A DNA stretch of 64,000 nt, from positions 682,001 to 746,000 of the forward strand of contig CAVYWD010000001.1 of the NCBI GenBank assembly GCA_963772225.1, in the 5' to 3' direction. Below the pieces are notes generated by a model that was not told the DNA's origin, searched no databases, and worked only from the letters and a program-made list of their open reading frames with translations. A program made the translations under genes and the position numbers. Source of the DNA: CAVYWD01 sp963772225. Its GTDB lineage: Bacteria; Myxococcota; Myxococcia; Myxococcales; UBA5297. Positions 20,401-30,094 of this stretch are shown here, piece by piece (positions within the stretch are counted from its first letter, which is position 1; each line of letters starts with the position of its first letter).

Positions 20401-20910
20401 GGCAGCCTGTACACTTCGGCCGCTCCCGAGATCCACCACGTGGTCCTCAACGTCCCGGGAGGCGAGCTCTCGCAGATCCTGCTCACGTCGGGGGAGCTGA
20501 AACCGCTGCGCGACGCGTTCCTCGCCGGTCTAGCAGCCTCCGGGCTGACGCCGGGGACGCCCCAGTTCGACCAATTCATCGGCTTCGCGCAGTGGATCGT
20601 CGACCCGGCCGACCCGGTCAATGCGGGGCCCTACATCGCCAATGGCTCCGGAGTCCCCGTCGACCGAAAGGCGCTCATCCAGTACATCGAAGGCGACCAG
20701 TTCATCCCGAATCCAACCACCGAGGCGCTCATCGCCGCGACTATGCGGCCGGATGCCACCAATCCTGTGGATGTAAAGGCGTACTCCACGACCGCGTCTC
20801 CCTCGATCGATCCTCACGGATTCCTGCTCAGCCCACCGGGCGGTGACACCGCAGTCACCGAGGCGGCGCAGGGGCAGGTCGTCAAATATCTCTCCACTGG
20901 CACGCCGTAA
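17413..20910 (+). CDS. VolA-like surface lipoprotein lipase/lysophospholipase
   Basis: An 1165-residue lipoprotein (lipobox LAVAGC, Cys17). The N-terminal two thirds hold three copies of a module resembling the virulence-factor lipase N-terminal domain: each starts with an FDP/FQP...VPxPND motif (about residues 32, 275 and 480) and continues with a domain in which VLWTF, LVRS and TLDGF recur. The C-terminal part is an alpha/beta hydrolase with FGHGLTRSRNDL, an IDAPLHGNRS segment and the nucleophile motif GQSLSG (Ser991). This matches the layout of VolA, the surface-exposed lysophospholipase of Vibrio that works with FadL. A fadL homologue follows 13 bases downstream, which supports the assignment. 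An acidic cysteine-rich insertion (about 840-910) is absent from short lipases and may be disulfide-bonded. Confidence 0.82.
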   Translation: MRSISLGVAAALAVAGCTPDIKKSSPPATVQAQFDPAASPAVVPSPNSLALDPTGTHLQIPLPPNASAADQALAAYLDTLDGFPSDTPGLTTFGGGLDATTVSKSTVVVWDIGPTKTPLASGEHPTLGAGPGTPSYAEPPAAASPEIAIAPPATGWTAGHTYAVALIGGTDGLKGKNGELVVGSPTWALVRSAQPLVTCQDLTSAACRPTTDVIPSDIQDPAARLADQTTKAIQLEELRRPLSPLLDEMEAVGVPRSSVALLWTFPVNSLPVLAFQPASQPAQVPQPNDLLKALVPTTAAEMEFVSDYLSLIDGFRANSTATAAVAGPALDPATVNAGTVLVLDITATPTSGGGTVTYDAASNTIVVLPPAGGWTRGHRYAIVVKSGSSGVKDAAGAGAVASDVWALVRSEDSLCQDPAAAVCQPAVTLAPLTATQATQLEALRLSFKPLLDKLAKQGIARSDVAVLWTFSISSAPVVTFDPADGVIPFPNDAVRDPTTGLVKLPIPSGASASQVALINGLNTLDGFSTTVPLVSENSPTLGPIDEGSLDPATFAGIGLLNITAPADATAAPVTTVCLNCASSTASDKTRSGPDQLQIVPSVPLIERTEYGAFVSTLVKDTNGKNVIPDIPFAVVRLKNSLLDANLKSTLSFLSDAQAQALEPLRAGMEPFIDRLAATLGGRSKVALAWAFQTQTTETALKQLHSIPSALPASTRLPTWVLDETDAIKGQMTAAASSNIGKIFIGGLTIPEMQSSTGPFDPSLASHTVDVQFLLVEPTAAAPSGGYPVALFGHGLTRSRNDLLALANTLAAGGFAAIAIDAPLHGNRSTCVGSKAATGATTDDAACADPTNQQCDAASGLCVARDSLTRMPCDPTDAGAFAPDEYCLAHGQGQCVKASSVNTSTWFCQNAAFLPKPGDPFSTPAISGWNFLNVQNFFATRDNFREGVIELAQVALIVQESSGTDGSLNHQLVAAPAGAALDGTNLHFVGQSLSGMVGSLYTSAAPEIHHVVLNVPGGELSQILLTSGELKPLRDAFLAGLAASGLTPGTPQFDQFIGFAQWIVDPADPVNAGPYIANGSGVPVDRKALIQYIEGDQFIPNPTTEALIAATMRPDATNPVDVKAYSTTASPSIDPHGFLLSPPGGDTAVTEAAQGQVVKYLSTGTP

Positions 20911-20923
20911 GAGAGGCTCCGGT

Positions 20924-22144
20924 ATGCGAACAATTCTCAAGTTTTCGGCAGCTGCAGCATTCCTATTCGCCGCGGCGCGCGCCGGCGCCGCGGGCTTCGC
21001 TCTCGACGTGCTGGATGCGCGGGGCATGAGCATGGCGGCCGCGGTGACGGCCTCCATCGACGACCCGGCGGCCGCGTTCTACAACCCCGCCGGCCTCGCT
21101 GAAGGCAAGGGCAAGGGCCTGGGGCTTGACGCGAAGATCGGCGCGACGATGATCATCCCGTACTTCAAGGTCACGCCGACGGGCGATAGCACCACCACCA
21201 CGCGCGCGGTGCCGGTCATCGCGCCCAACCTCTACGCCGGCTACGGCCTCACGGATCAGGTCACCGTAGGGTTGGGCGTCTTCACGCCCTTCGGCCTGGA
21301 CTTCCAATGGCCCTCGGGGTGGCCCGGAAGCCGGCTCTCCACGAGCGCCTCGCTCCACGCTTTCTACCTGAACCCGGAGGTCGCGGTCCGCCTCTGGGAC
21401 AACCGGCTGCGCATCGGCGCCGGCGTCCAGGTGGTGCGCGCCACGGTGGAGCTGAAGCGCGACATACAGATCGTCCCCGGCACCGTCGCGGGCCTCGACG
21501 TCGGCGCCGGCGGCTGGGGCGTCGGCGGCAACGGCGGAGTTCAGCTCGATTTGTCGAAGTACATCTCCATCGGCGCCGCGTATCGCAGCCCCGTTCACAT
21601 CTCATTCAACGGGAACGCCCATTTCTCCAATGTCCCCCCGGAGCTCGGCCAGACGCTCGAGGACCAGGGCGCGAACGCCGCCGTCACCCTCCCGCAGATC
21701 TTCAACGCGGGCATTGCGGTGCACCCGATGCCCGAGCTCACCATCGGCCTCGACGTCTGGTACTACGGTTGGCAGAGCTTTCACTCGCTCTTCATCAACT
21801 TCGAGACCAATCCGCAGCTGAACAGCTCCGAGCCGAAGAATTTTTCCCACGCTTGGAATTACCACCTCGGCGCGGAATACAAGCTCCCCATCGGGCTCGC
21901 CTTCCGCGCAGGCGTGATGATCGACCCGACCCCGTCCCCCGACAACACCATCTCGCCCGACCTGCCGGACTCCAACCGGGTGAACATCGCGGCCGGCCTG
22001 GGCTATCACACCGAGCATTACGGCGCCGACCTCGGGTACCAGGCGGTCCTGTTCCAGTCCAAGGACAGCAGCTTCGTGCCCTTCCCCGCGACCTACGGGG
22101 GCCACGCCCAGCTCGTCGGCTTGTCGCTGCAATACCAGAGGTAA
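20924..22144 (+). CDS. fadL: FadL/OmpP1/TodX-family outer membrane fatty-acid transporter
   Basis: A 406-residue outer-membrane beta-barrel that imports long-chain fatty acids or other hydrophobic compounds. A signal peptide ends at about ARAGA, and the mature protein begins GFALDVLDARGMSMAAAVTAS, where the NPAGLA motif (YNPAGLAEG) typical of the FadL hatch follows. Repeated amphipathic strands fill the rest and the C-terminus ends LSLQYQR, an aromatic barrel closing strand. A GAGAGG box precedes the ATG by about 8 bases, and the lipase gene stops 13 bases upstream, so both are almost certainly one operon: lipase releases fatty acids at the surface and FadL takes them in. Confidence 0.92.
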   Translation: MRTILKFSAAAAFLFAAARAGAAGFALDVLDARGMSMAAAVTASIDDPAAAFYNPAGLAEGKGKGLGLDAKIGATMIIPYFKVTPTGDSTTTTRAVPVIAPNLYAGYGLTDQVTVGLGVFTPFGLDFQWPSGWPGSRLSTSASLHAFYLNPEVAVRLWDNRLRIGAGVQVVRATVELKRDIQIVPGTVAGLDVGAGGWGVGGNGGVQLDLSKYISIGAAYRSPVHISFNGNAHFSNVPPELGQTLEDQGANAAVTLPQIFNAGIAVHPMPELTIGLDVWYYGWQSFHSLFINFETNPQLNSSEPKNFSHAWNYHLGAEYKLPIGLAFRAGVMIDPTPSPDNTISPDLPDSNRVNIAAGLGYHTEHYGADLGYQAVLFQSKDSSFVPFPATYGGHAQLVGLSLQYQR

Positions 22145-22160
22145 TGGCGCCATCAGCGCC

Positions 22161-22191
22161 AGGAGTGAGCGCGGGCCCCGCGCTCACTCCT
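22161..22191. terminator. Bidirectional hairpin between fadL and the SDR gene
   Basis: A perfect inverted repeat with 15-base arms (AGGAGTGAGCGCGGG and its complement) around a single central base, followed by TTTGTT. It sits between convergent genes, overlaps the stop codon of the minus-strand dehydrogenase, and lies 17 bases after the fadL stop. Its position and strength suggest a terminator serving fadL, possibly both directions. Confidence 0.75.
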
Positions 22192-22966
22192 TTGTTGGGG
22201 CGTCCGCGCCCATCACCCGGTTCGCGAGCCGGTCGTAGATCGCATTCGGCATCCACCGGAGCAGTGCCATCCCTGCCGCCATCGGCCCCGGGAAGCGGAT
22301 CATCGCCTTCCCGCGCGCCGCGCCGTCGCAAATGATTTGCGCTGCGTCCGCGGTCTCCATGAGAAAAGGCATGGAGAACTTGTTGGGCGCCGTCATCTCG
22401 CTCTTCACGAACCCGGGCTCGACTGTGCAGACCTTCACGCCGTAGTCGCGGGCTTCCACTCGGACGGCTTCCATCAGGTTTGTCACCGCGGCCTTCGACG
22501 CGGAGTAGGCGCCGCTGCCCCCTGCCATGCCGCGGTTCGCCGCCAGGCTCGAGATACCGACGAGCGTCCCGCGGCCCGCGGCGAGCATCGGCGGCAGCAG
22601 GCAGTGGAGCCAATGGGCGATGCCCAGGACGTTCACCTCGAAGATTCGCCGCACCTCGGCCGCGTCGAAGCGCTCGATGGGGACATAGGTACCCCGGCCG
22701 GCGTTCAGAAACGCGGCATCCACCCGCTGCCACTTCGCTTCGATCTGCGCGTGAGCCGCCTGGACGGCCGCGAGGTCGCAGACGTCGCCTTCCACCGAGA
22801 GGGTCTCGGCGCCTTTGGCGGAGAGGCGCTGGGCGACCTGGTCGAGCTTCTCTTTCCTGCGTGCGAAGAGCGCGATTCGAACGCCGGGCGCGGCCAGGTG
22901 CTCCGCAATGGCGGCGCCGATTCCCGAGGAGGCGCCGGTGACGAGGACGTTCTGGAGGTCGGCCAT
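22184..22966 (-). CDS. Short-chain dehydrogenase/reductase
   Basis: A 260-residue classical SDR. Motifs: NAD(P)-binding TGASSGIG at about 10-17, an ARRK segment after strand two (basic residues favour NADP), NAG at about 89, SSLAANRG with catalytic Ser, and YSASK (Tyr and Lys) at about 154-158, then PGFVKSEM. The substrate cannot be deduced. The C-terminal extension after about 200 (AAQIICDGAARGKAMIRFPGPMAAG...RWMPNAIYDRLANRVM) is like the membrane-associated SDRs of the YqjQ/DltE type, which carry a hydrophobic tail. Transcribed convergently with fadL. Confidence 0.88.
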   Translation of the reverse strand: MADLQNVLVTGASSGIGAAIAEHLAAPGVRIALFARRKEKLDQVAQRLSAKGAETLSVEGDVCDLAAVQAAHAQIEAKWQRVDAAFLNAGRGTYVPIERFDAAEVRRIFEVNVLGIAHWLHCLLPPMLAAGRGTLVGISSLAANRGMAGGSGAYSASKAAVTNLMEAVRVEARDYGVKVCTVEPGFVKSEMTAPNKFSMPFLMETADAAQIICDGAARGKAMIRFPGPMAAGMALLRWMPNAIYDRLANRVMGADAPTKE

Positions 22967-23242
22967 GGTGAGCCGAAGAGTACCCGACTCCCGAGCTTCG
23001 CGCGCGATGGTCGCCGCGCCTGCCGCTCAGCGCAGCTTGTCGATGCTCAGGCCCACCACCCGTAATGCCACTCTGCTGGCGGCCCGCGCTCCCCGGCGCG
23101 TCGAGGCAGGAGCAGGCAAGGCCCGGGTCGCCGGCGGCTCGCAAGGCGCGCGCGACCTCCTAGCCGCCAGTCACATCTCGTTCTTGCTCACGCGCAGGGT
23201 GAGCGGGCGAGCAAAACGCTCGTGGCGATTTCGCCTGAGCGC

Positions 23243-25336
<2,094 letters not shown>

Positions 25337-25645
25337 GGTTTGCCTCCTCCTTCAAGGCTGGGACGCGGCGCCTCGAACGCCAATCGCCGGTCGCCTTGGC
25401 AGCGGGCGCGAGCTCCCGTGCCACGGCGATGCGCGGGCGCTCCAGCGCCAGGAAGCGGCCCAGGCGACGCAGCGGCTGGATTGCGCGGGGGCGCGGCGCT
25501 CGAGTCGGTCCGAAGGCCATCCACGCCTCGATGCGGCGAAGGCGACGCGCGCGATCTCGCGCGAAGCCTTACTTTTGTTAAGAGCCGGCGCCGACCGCGC
25601 TGCAGGCCGCAAGGCGCCTGGCGAAAGGGGCGCTGACCGAGGGCC
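25337..25645. other. 309-base divergent intergenic region
   Basis: It separates transketolase (minus) from the HAD phosphatase pair (plus). Frames are open on both strands because of high GC, but none has a start, ribosome site and domain that support a gene. Both promoters should lie here; the only AT-rich patch is around 25570-25580 (TTACTTTTGTTAAG), which could be part of the plus-strand promoter. Confidence 0.4.
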
Positions 25646-26483
25646 ATGATCCGTTTGCTGATCGCCGATGTCGACGGGACGCTCGTGACGCAAGACAAGC
25701 GCCTGACCACGCGCGCCCGCTCGGCCGCCGCACGCCTGCGCGAGTCGGGCGTCGCCCTCGCCATCACCAGCGGCCGGCCGCCGCGCGGCATGGCCATGCT
25801 CACCGGCCCCTTGGCGGTCTCCACCCCTGTGGCCGCATTCAACGGCGGGATGCTCGTGTCCCCGGACCTCACCGCCGTCCTCGAGCAGCGCACCTTGAGC
25901 TCATCCGTGGCTCGCGAGGTTGCGAATTGGCTCCAGAAAGCCGGCCTGGACGTTTGGATCTACCGCGGGTCCGACTGGATCGTTCGACGCCGAGAGGCGC
26001 CCCACGTTCGGCGAGAGGAGCAGACTGTGCAATTTGCGCCGACCGTCGCTCGCGGATTGCTCGACGAGCTCGACGGGACGATCAGAGATCGTCGGCGTGA
26101 GCGACGACTCTTCGCGGGTCGCTCGCTGCGAGCTCGAATTGCGGCGCACCCTCGGCGGTCTCGCCTCGGTCGCTCGCTCGCAGCCCTATTACCTGGACGT
26201 CACCCACCCCGCCGCGAACAAGGCCATGGTGGTGAGGCAGCTATCGCATCGGCTGGGAATTCCGCTGGGGGAGATCGCCGCCGTCGGCGACATGCCGAAC
26301 GACGTGTTGATGTTCGGCCTTGCGGGGCTGAGCATCGCCATGGGCAACGCCTGCGTCGAAGTCCAGCGCTGCGCGCGCCGGGTCACCACCTCGAACGAAG
26401 AAGAAGGATTTGCGAACGCGGTCGATTGGTACGTATTGGGGGAAGACCATGCCGTTTCTCGGCCCGACGCCAACCCGCCTTGA
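25646..26483 (+). CDS. Cof-type HAD phosphatase, interrupted by one +1 frameshift
   Basis: A haloacid-dehalogenase-superfamily phosphatase of the Cof type (sugar phosphate or flavin phosphate substrates in known members). N-terminal motif I is IADVDGTLV (both catalytic Asp), followed by ITSGRPPRGM (motif II) and FNGGMLV. The frame changes at about 26084-26087, where ATC-AGAG-ATC appears instead of the expected ATC-AAG-ATC; beyond it the reading continues GVSDDSSR, SQPYYLDVTHPAANKA, and motif IV AAVGDMPNDVLMF, SIAMGNA and VTTSNEEEGFANAV. With one base removed the protein is 278 residues, the normal size. It overlaps the next HAD gene by 35 bases. Confidence 0.86.
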
Positions 26484-27225
26484 TTCGAGGCTGGGCCTGC
26501 CGCGCGCGATCCGCGCGTGTCTCTTCGACCTCGATGGCGTCCTCACGCAGACCGCCGCGCTGCACGCTCGGGCGTGGAAGCGCGCGTTCGACGCCTTTCT
26601 GCGCGAACGGTCGGCCTCCACCGGCGCAGCCTTCAAGGAGTTCGACCTCGAGCGCGACTATGCGCTTTACGTCGACGGCAAGACGCGCGAGGACGGGGCC
26701 CGGTCGTTTCTCGAATCCAGAGGAATTCACCTTTCGGAAGGGGCGGACGGCGACCCGCCCTCCGCCCAGACCCTAAGGTCTCTGACCCGGCGCAAGAACG
26801 ACCTCCTGCTCGCGATCATCCGCGAGGAGGGCGTGCGGGCCTTTCCGGGTTCGCGCCGCTACCTCGAGGCCGTGCGGCGAGAAGGGCTGCGCACGGCGGT
26901 GGTCTCCTCCAGCCGAAACTGCCGCGACGTGCTGCTCGGCGCGTCTCTCGAGGGCCAGCTCGACGCGCGCGTCGACAGTCTGGTCGCCGAGAAGGAGCAC
27001 CTGAGGGGCAAGCCGGCGCCGGACACCTTTCTCGCGGCTGCCCGCACCCTGAGCACGCCGCCCGAGCAGGCCGCCGTCTTCGAAGACGCACTCGCGGGGA
27101 TCGAGGCGGGCCGCGCCGGCGGATTCGGATTCGTGGTCGGCGTCGACCGTGCCGGGCAGGCCGAGCTCCTCAAGCGGCGAGGCGCCGACGTCGTGGTCTC
27201 CGACCTGGCTGAGCTCCTGACCTAG
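26449..27225 (+). CDS. Beta-phosphoglucomutase-type HAD hydrolase
   Basis: A 258-residue HAD subfamily IA protein. Motif I is LFDLDGVLTQTAALHARAWKRAF, the DxDGVL form typical of beta-phosphoglucomutase-like enzymes. The cap contains FKEFDLERDYALYVDGKTREDG, a hallmark of the subgroup linked to glycoside phosphorylases. Motif II is VVSSSRN, motif III is the Lys of GKPAPDTFL, and motif IV is VFEDALAGIEAGRAGGFG. The chosen ATG (26449) has GGGGGAAG a few bases upstream and lies inside the end of the preceding Cof-type gene, so the two are translationally coupled. Substrate is not shown; a sugar phosphate is likely. No glycoside phosphorylase gene is adjacent. Confidence 0.88.
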   Translation: MPFLGPTPTRLDSRLGLPRAIRACLFDLDGVLTQTAALHARAWKRAFDAFLRERSASTGAAFKEFDLERDYALYVDGKTREDGARSFLESRGIHLSEGADGDPPSAQTLRSLTRRKNDLLLAIIREEGVRAFPGSRRYLEAVRREGLRTAVVSSSRNCRDVLLGASLEGQLDARVDSLVAEKEHLRGKPAPDTFLAAARTLSTPPEQAAVFEDALAGIEAGRAGGFGFVVGVDRAGQAELLKRRGADVVVSDLAELLT

Positions 27226-27443
27226 AGGCTGAACCCGCGCCCTTCAGGGCGGCTTCGGCCCCGAATCCTCGGGCCAGGCGATTTGCGAGAAGAGCGCGCG
27301 GAGCTTTCTCCCCCGCTCCGGGTGGACGCTCGCGACCCATGAGACGCGCCCTTCCAGATGGGCGCGCCAATCGACGCGGCCGCCGCGATTCTGACTATTC
27401 GGGCCGAACCTCACACAATTGAACGCGCTTTCACCGCGCGGCT

Positions 27444-28283
27444 TCAAGGCTCGAGCGACGCGAGCTTCTTCGCAAGCTCCTCGACCATCGCCCGCTGACC
27501 TTTGACCGAGCCGTCGACCGCGCCGAAGACCCAAAGGCCCTTCCAGCCGACGAGCACCTCGCCGTTGAGCGGGTCCTTGACCGTGGCCCATCCTTCGGGG
27601 CCAGGGGCGGGCGCGGGCGCGGCGTGGGCCGCGGCGAGGTACCGGCCGACCATGGCCCGCGCGTCGGCGGCGTCCTTGCCGCGCGCCGCGAAGAGCCGAA
27701 AGCGCACTCCGTCGATTTCATAGGGCGCCGTGAAGCCGTCGTGGAGAAACGGGTGGCCCAAGAAGTCCTTCACCGCGAGCCGCTCGGCGCGGGCGCGCTT
27801 GCCCTTCTCCGGGAAACACTCCAGAACTTTTGGCGCGCCCCGCGGCCCGGGGAGCTTCGCCGCGACGCGCTCGGCCAAGGGCCGCAGGTGCGTCGCTCCG
27901 CCTTTCGACTGCGTCAGCTTCACGTAATAGGGGCCCGCGACGAGCTCGAAGTGGTCCGCCCCGGCGTAGCCCTCGGTGCCCACGGGCAACGGGGTGTACC
28001 CGCCCGGCCGCTCCTGCGCGTACATGCCAAACGCCCGCGTCGGGTCGCGATGCCTGTAGACATCGACCACCACCTCTACCTTCTCGGCGTTGGTATAGGT
28101 GGCGGTCTTGAGCTCCTCGAAATCGAGCTGGAGAAAGGCATCGGCCGCTCCGTCGATGTATTCGTAGAGGTTCTCGGGTGAATAGGTTGCAAACCCGGAC
28201 AGCTTCCAGCCGTCGACGGCCGGAAAGAGCGTCTCTTCAGGGGCCGCCGCCGCGAGCGCGGTGGCGAGGGCGAGGGCTATCAT
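27444..28283 (-). CDS. Exported DUF6599-family protein
   Basis: A 279-residue protein with a short signal peptide (IALALATALAAAA). The mature start LFPAVDGWKLSG and LYEYIDGAADAFLQLDFEELKTATY match the DUF6599 pattern (gW..., LyeYIDGaAe.yl.y.f). Later motifs are VVVDVYRHRDPTRAFGMYAQER and VAGPYYVKLTQSKGG. No catalytic motif is known for the family; the proteins are predicted to be periplasmic. It lies 31 bases downstream of the iron-sulfur aldo/keto reductase gene on the same strand, so both probably form one operon; this association suggests a shared periplasmic redox role, which is inference. Confidence 0.75.
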   Translation of the reverse strand: MIALALATALAAAAPEETLFPAVDGWKLSGFATYSPENLYEYIDGAADAFLQLDFEELKTATYTNAEKVEVVVDVYRHRDPTRAFGMYAQERPGGYTPLPVGTEGYAGADHFELVAGPYYVKLTQSKGGATHLRPLAERVAAKLPGPRGAPKVLECFPEKGKRARAERLAVKDFLGHPFLHDGFTAPYEIDGVRFRLFAARGKDAADARAMVGRYLAAAHAAPAPAPGPEGWATVKDPLNGEVLVGWKGLWVFGAVDGSVKGQRAMVEELAKKLASLEP

Positions 28284-28314
28284 TCATTCCTTCTCGGGTT
28301 GAATTGGAGCGCTT

Positions 28315-29538
28315 TTAGATAAGGAATTCGGTCGGCACGTCCTTGAGGCGGACGATGTCCTGCACCCGCTCCCGGACGTCGAAGCCCTTGGTGCAACGGA
28401 CCGCGCATGCGCCGCAGTCGCTGCACGGGTTCGAAGGCAGGTCGAGCTCGACGAGCAGCGCCTTCGCCGCCTCGCGGTTCCGGTACGCGTGCGCGTACAT
28501 ATAGCTGCGCATCAGCTCCGGGATGGGCAGGTCAGCCTTGCAGGGCCCGCGGCACTGCTCGCACCCCTGGCAATAGAAGCCGGCGACCTTCACCGGCTCG
28601 AGCGCCTTGCGGTCGTCGTCGGTGAGCGCCGGCTCGCGCAGCACCTCGAGGTCCAGCTGGAGCTGCTCGAGCGTCGTGAATCCGGGGATGGCCGTGTGGG
28701 CCCACGGGTTTCGCAGCGCCCAGCGCAGCGCCGCCTTCGGGTCGATGAGGTGCTGCTTCTCCGTGTCCCAATAGACGCCCGCCTGCGTCTTCATGACCAC
28801 CACGCCCAGGCCCGCCGCCGAGGCCTCCTGCGCCGCCTGCTGCACCTCCAGGTGGTGGTCCTGCCGGAAGTTGTAGGCGGTGAGCACGACGTCGTAGACC
28901 TTGGACGCGACGGCCGCGCGGATGACGTCGGGCTCGTTCTTGTGCGTGGAGACGCCCACGAAGCGCGCCTTGCCGTCCTTCTTGGCCTTCTCGAGCGCCT
29001 TCAGGATGGCCTCGTGCCGCGTGCCCTCGGGGGTGCTCATGGCGTGCAGGTAGAGGACGTCCACGGCGTCGACGCCAAGCCGTTGGAGGCTGAGGTCGAG
29101 CTTCTCGCTGAACTCCTCGAACCGGGTCTCGGGAGAGAAATAGCCAGTCTTCCTGTCGAAGCCCGAGATGTTGACCTTGGTGCACAGCACGAAGGAGTCG
29201 CGCCGGCGCCCCTTCAACACCTCGCCGACCATCTCCTCGTTGCGCCCGTTCTGGTAGACGTGCGCCGTGTCGAGCAGGGCGACCCCGCCTTCGAGCGCGG
29301 CGCGGACCAGGTTCGGGCTGTCGGCGTTCATGACGCCCATGCTGACCACGGGCACCTCGATGCCGGTGCGGCCGAGCTTGCGCCGCAGAGGGCCCGCGGC
29401 GGCCGCCGAAGACGTTTGCGCGGGCGCCGTCTTGACCGCGCCCGCCGTCGCGCAGCCCGACGCGGCGGAGGCCGCCAACCCGGCTGCTCCCAGCTTCAAG
29501 AGCTCCCTGCGCCCGAGCTTCTGTTCGCGGTCAGCCAT
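28315..29538 (-). CDS. Tat-exported aldo/keto reductase with two iron-sulfur motifs
   Basis: A 407-residue protein. It begins with a twin-arginine signal (RRELLKLG, residues 10-17) followed by a lipobox-like ASGC at about 26-29. The aldo/keto reductase barrel keeps the full tetrad: Asp90 (LLDTAHVY), Tyr95, Lys121 (CTKVN) and His165 (YLHAMS). After the barrel come two CxxCxxCxxxC motifs: Cys323/326/329/333 and Cys372/375/378/382, which should bind two [4Fe-4S] clusters. Such ferredoxin-tailed aldo/keto reductases are known in bacteria, but export of an enzyme class that usually uses NADPH is unusual and suggests electrons are supplied through the clusters. It is followed by the DUF6599 gene. 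Confidence 0.87.
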   Translation of the reverse strand: MADREQKLGRRELLKLGAAGLAASAASGCATAGAVKTAPAQTSSAAAAGPLRRKLGRTGIEVPVVSMGVMNADSPNLVRAALEGGVALLDTAHVYQNGRNEEMVGEVLKGRRRDSFVLCTKVNISGFDRKTGYFSPETRFEEFSEKLDLSLQRLGVDAVDVLYLHAMSTPEGTRHEAILKALEKAKKDGKARFVGVSTHKNEPDVIRAAVASKVYDVVLTAYNFRQDHHLEVQQAAQEASAAGLGVVVMKTQAGVYWDTEKQHLIDPKAALRWALRNPWAHTAIPGFTTLEQLQLDLEVLREPALTDDDRKALEPVKVAGFYCQGCEQCRGPCKADLPIPELMRSYMYAHAYRNREAAKALLVELDLPSNPCSDCGACAVRCTKGFDVRERVQDIVRLKDVPTEFLI

Positions 29539-30094
29539 GCGCTCTCCTTAGTCCGAGGTAGGGGGCGGCGCGCGCCACCCGGCGAGCGTCAGGTTACACG
29601 AGATGACCCGCGCCATCTCCCCCCGGTTTGGAGGCGACGCGGGCCGACAACCGATGGCGTTCGATTTCGAAACCCTCCTGTGCCCGGGTGCCGTGAAGGT
29701 CGAGGACGCCGTCGACGACGCTCGCCGTCCTTCGCGCCAGGAGTCGCAGGCGTGGCAGCCTGGCAAGCTCCGAGCGACGTTCATCCTGCACAATGTTCGA
29801 AGTCGCCTGGCCCCGAAATTTCAAAACAAGGTGCGCGGCAGGGTGACGGATTCTCATGGATCTCCCGGCTGACTCCGGGCATCTGGGAGATCTCCAGGCC
29901 CAAATTCCGTCAGATATTCGCGAGCTCTTGGAGTGGCTCGGTTGGCCGGCTCGGTGAGCTCGCCAAGGTACTGTGCCAAAGCCTCTTGCTCGTCGACGTG
30001 ACCCGCAGCGACGCACCCCGGCCTCCATGAGCCGGGGCTGTGTCTGGTCGCCCTCGACGAAGGCTCTCGAGCTCGTCCGTTCGGAGGTGGTCCA
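29539..30094. other. 556-base divergent intergenic region
   Basis: No supported gene. It carries the promoters of the aldo/keto reductase operon (minus) and the flavoprotein (plus). An inverted repeat GATCTCCC (29861-29868) / GGGAGATC (29886-29893) with an 18-base centre is present and could be a regulator site; this is not established. Short open frames here have no start signal or recognisable domain. Confidence 0.4.

Noticed and set aside
29861..29893. Inverted repeat as defined operator
   Set aside because: Eight-base arms with an 18-base centre occur by chance in 500 bases of GC-rich DNA often enough; no second copy was found.
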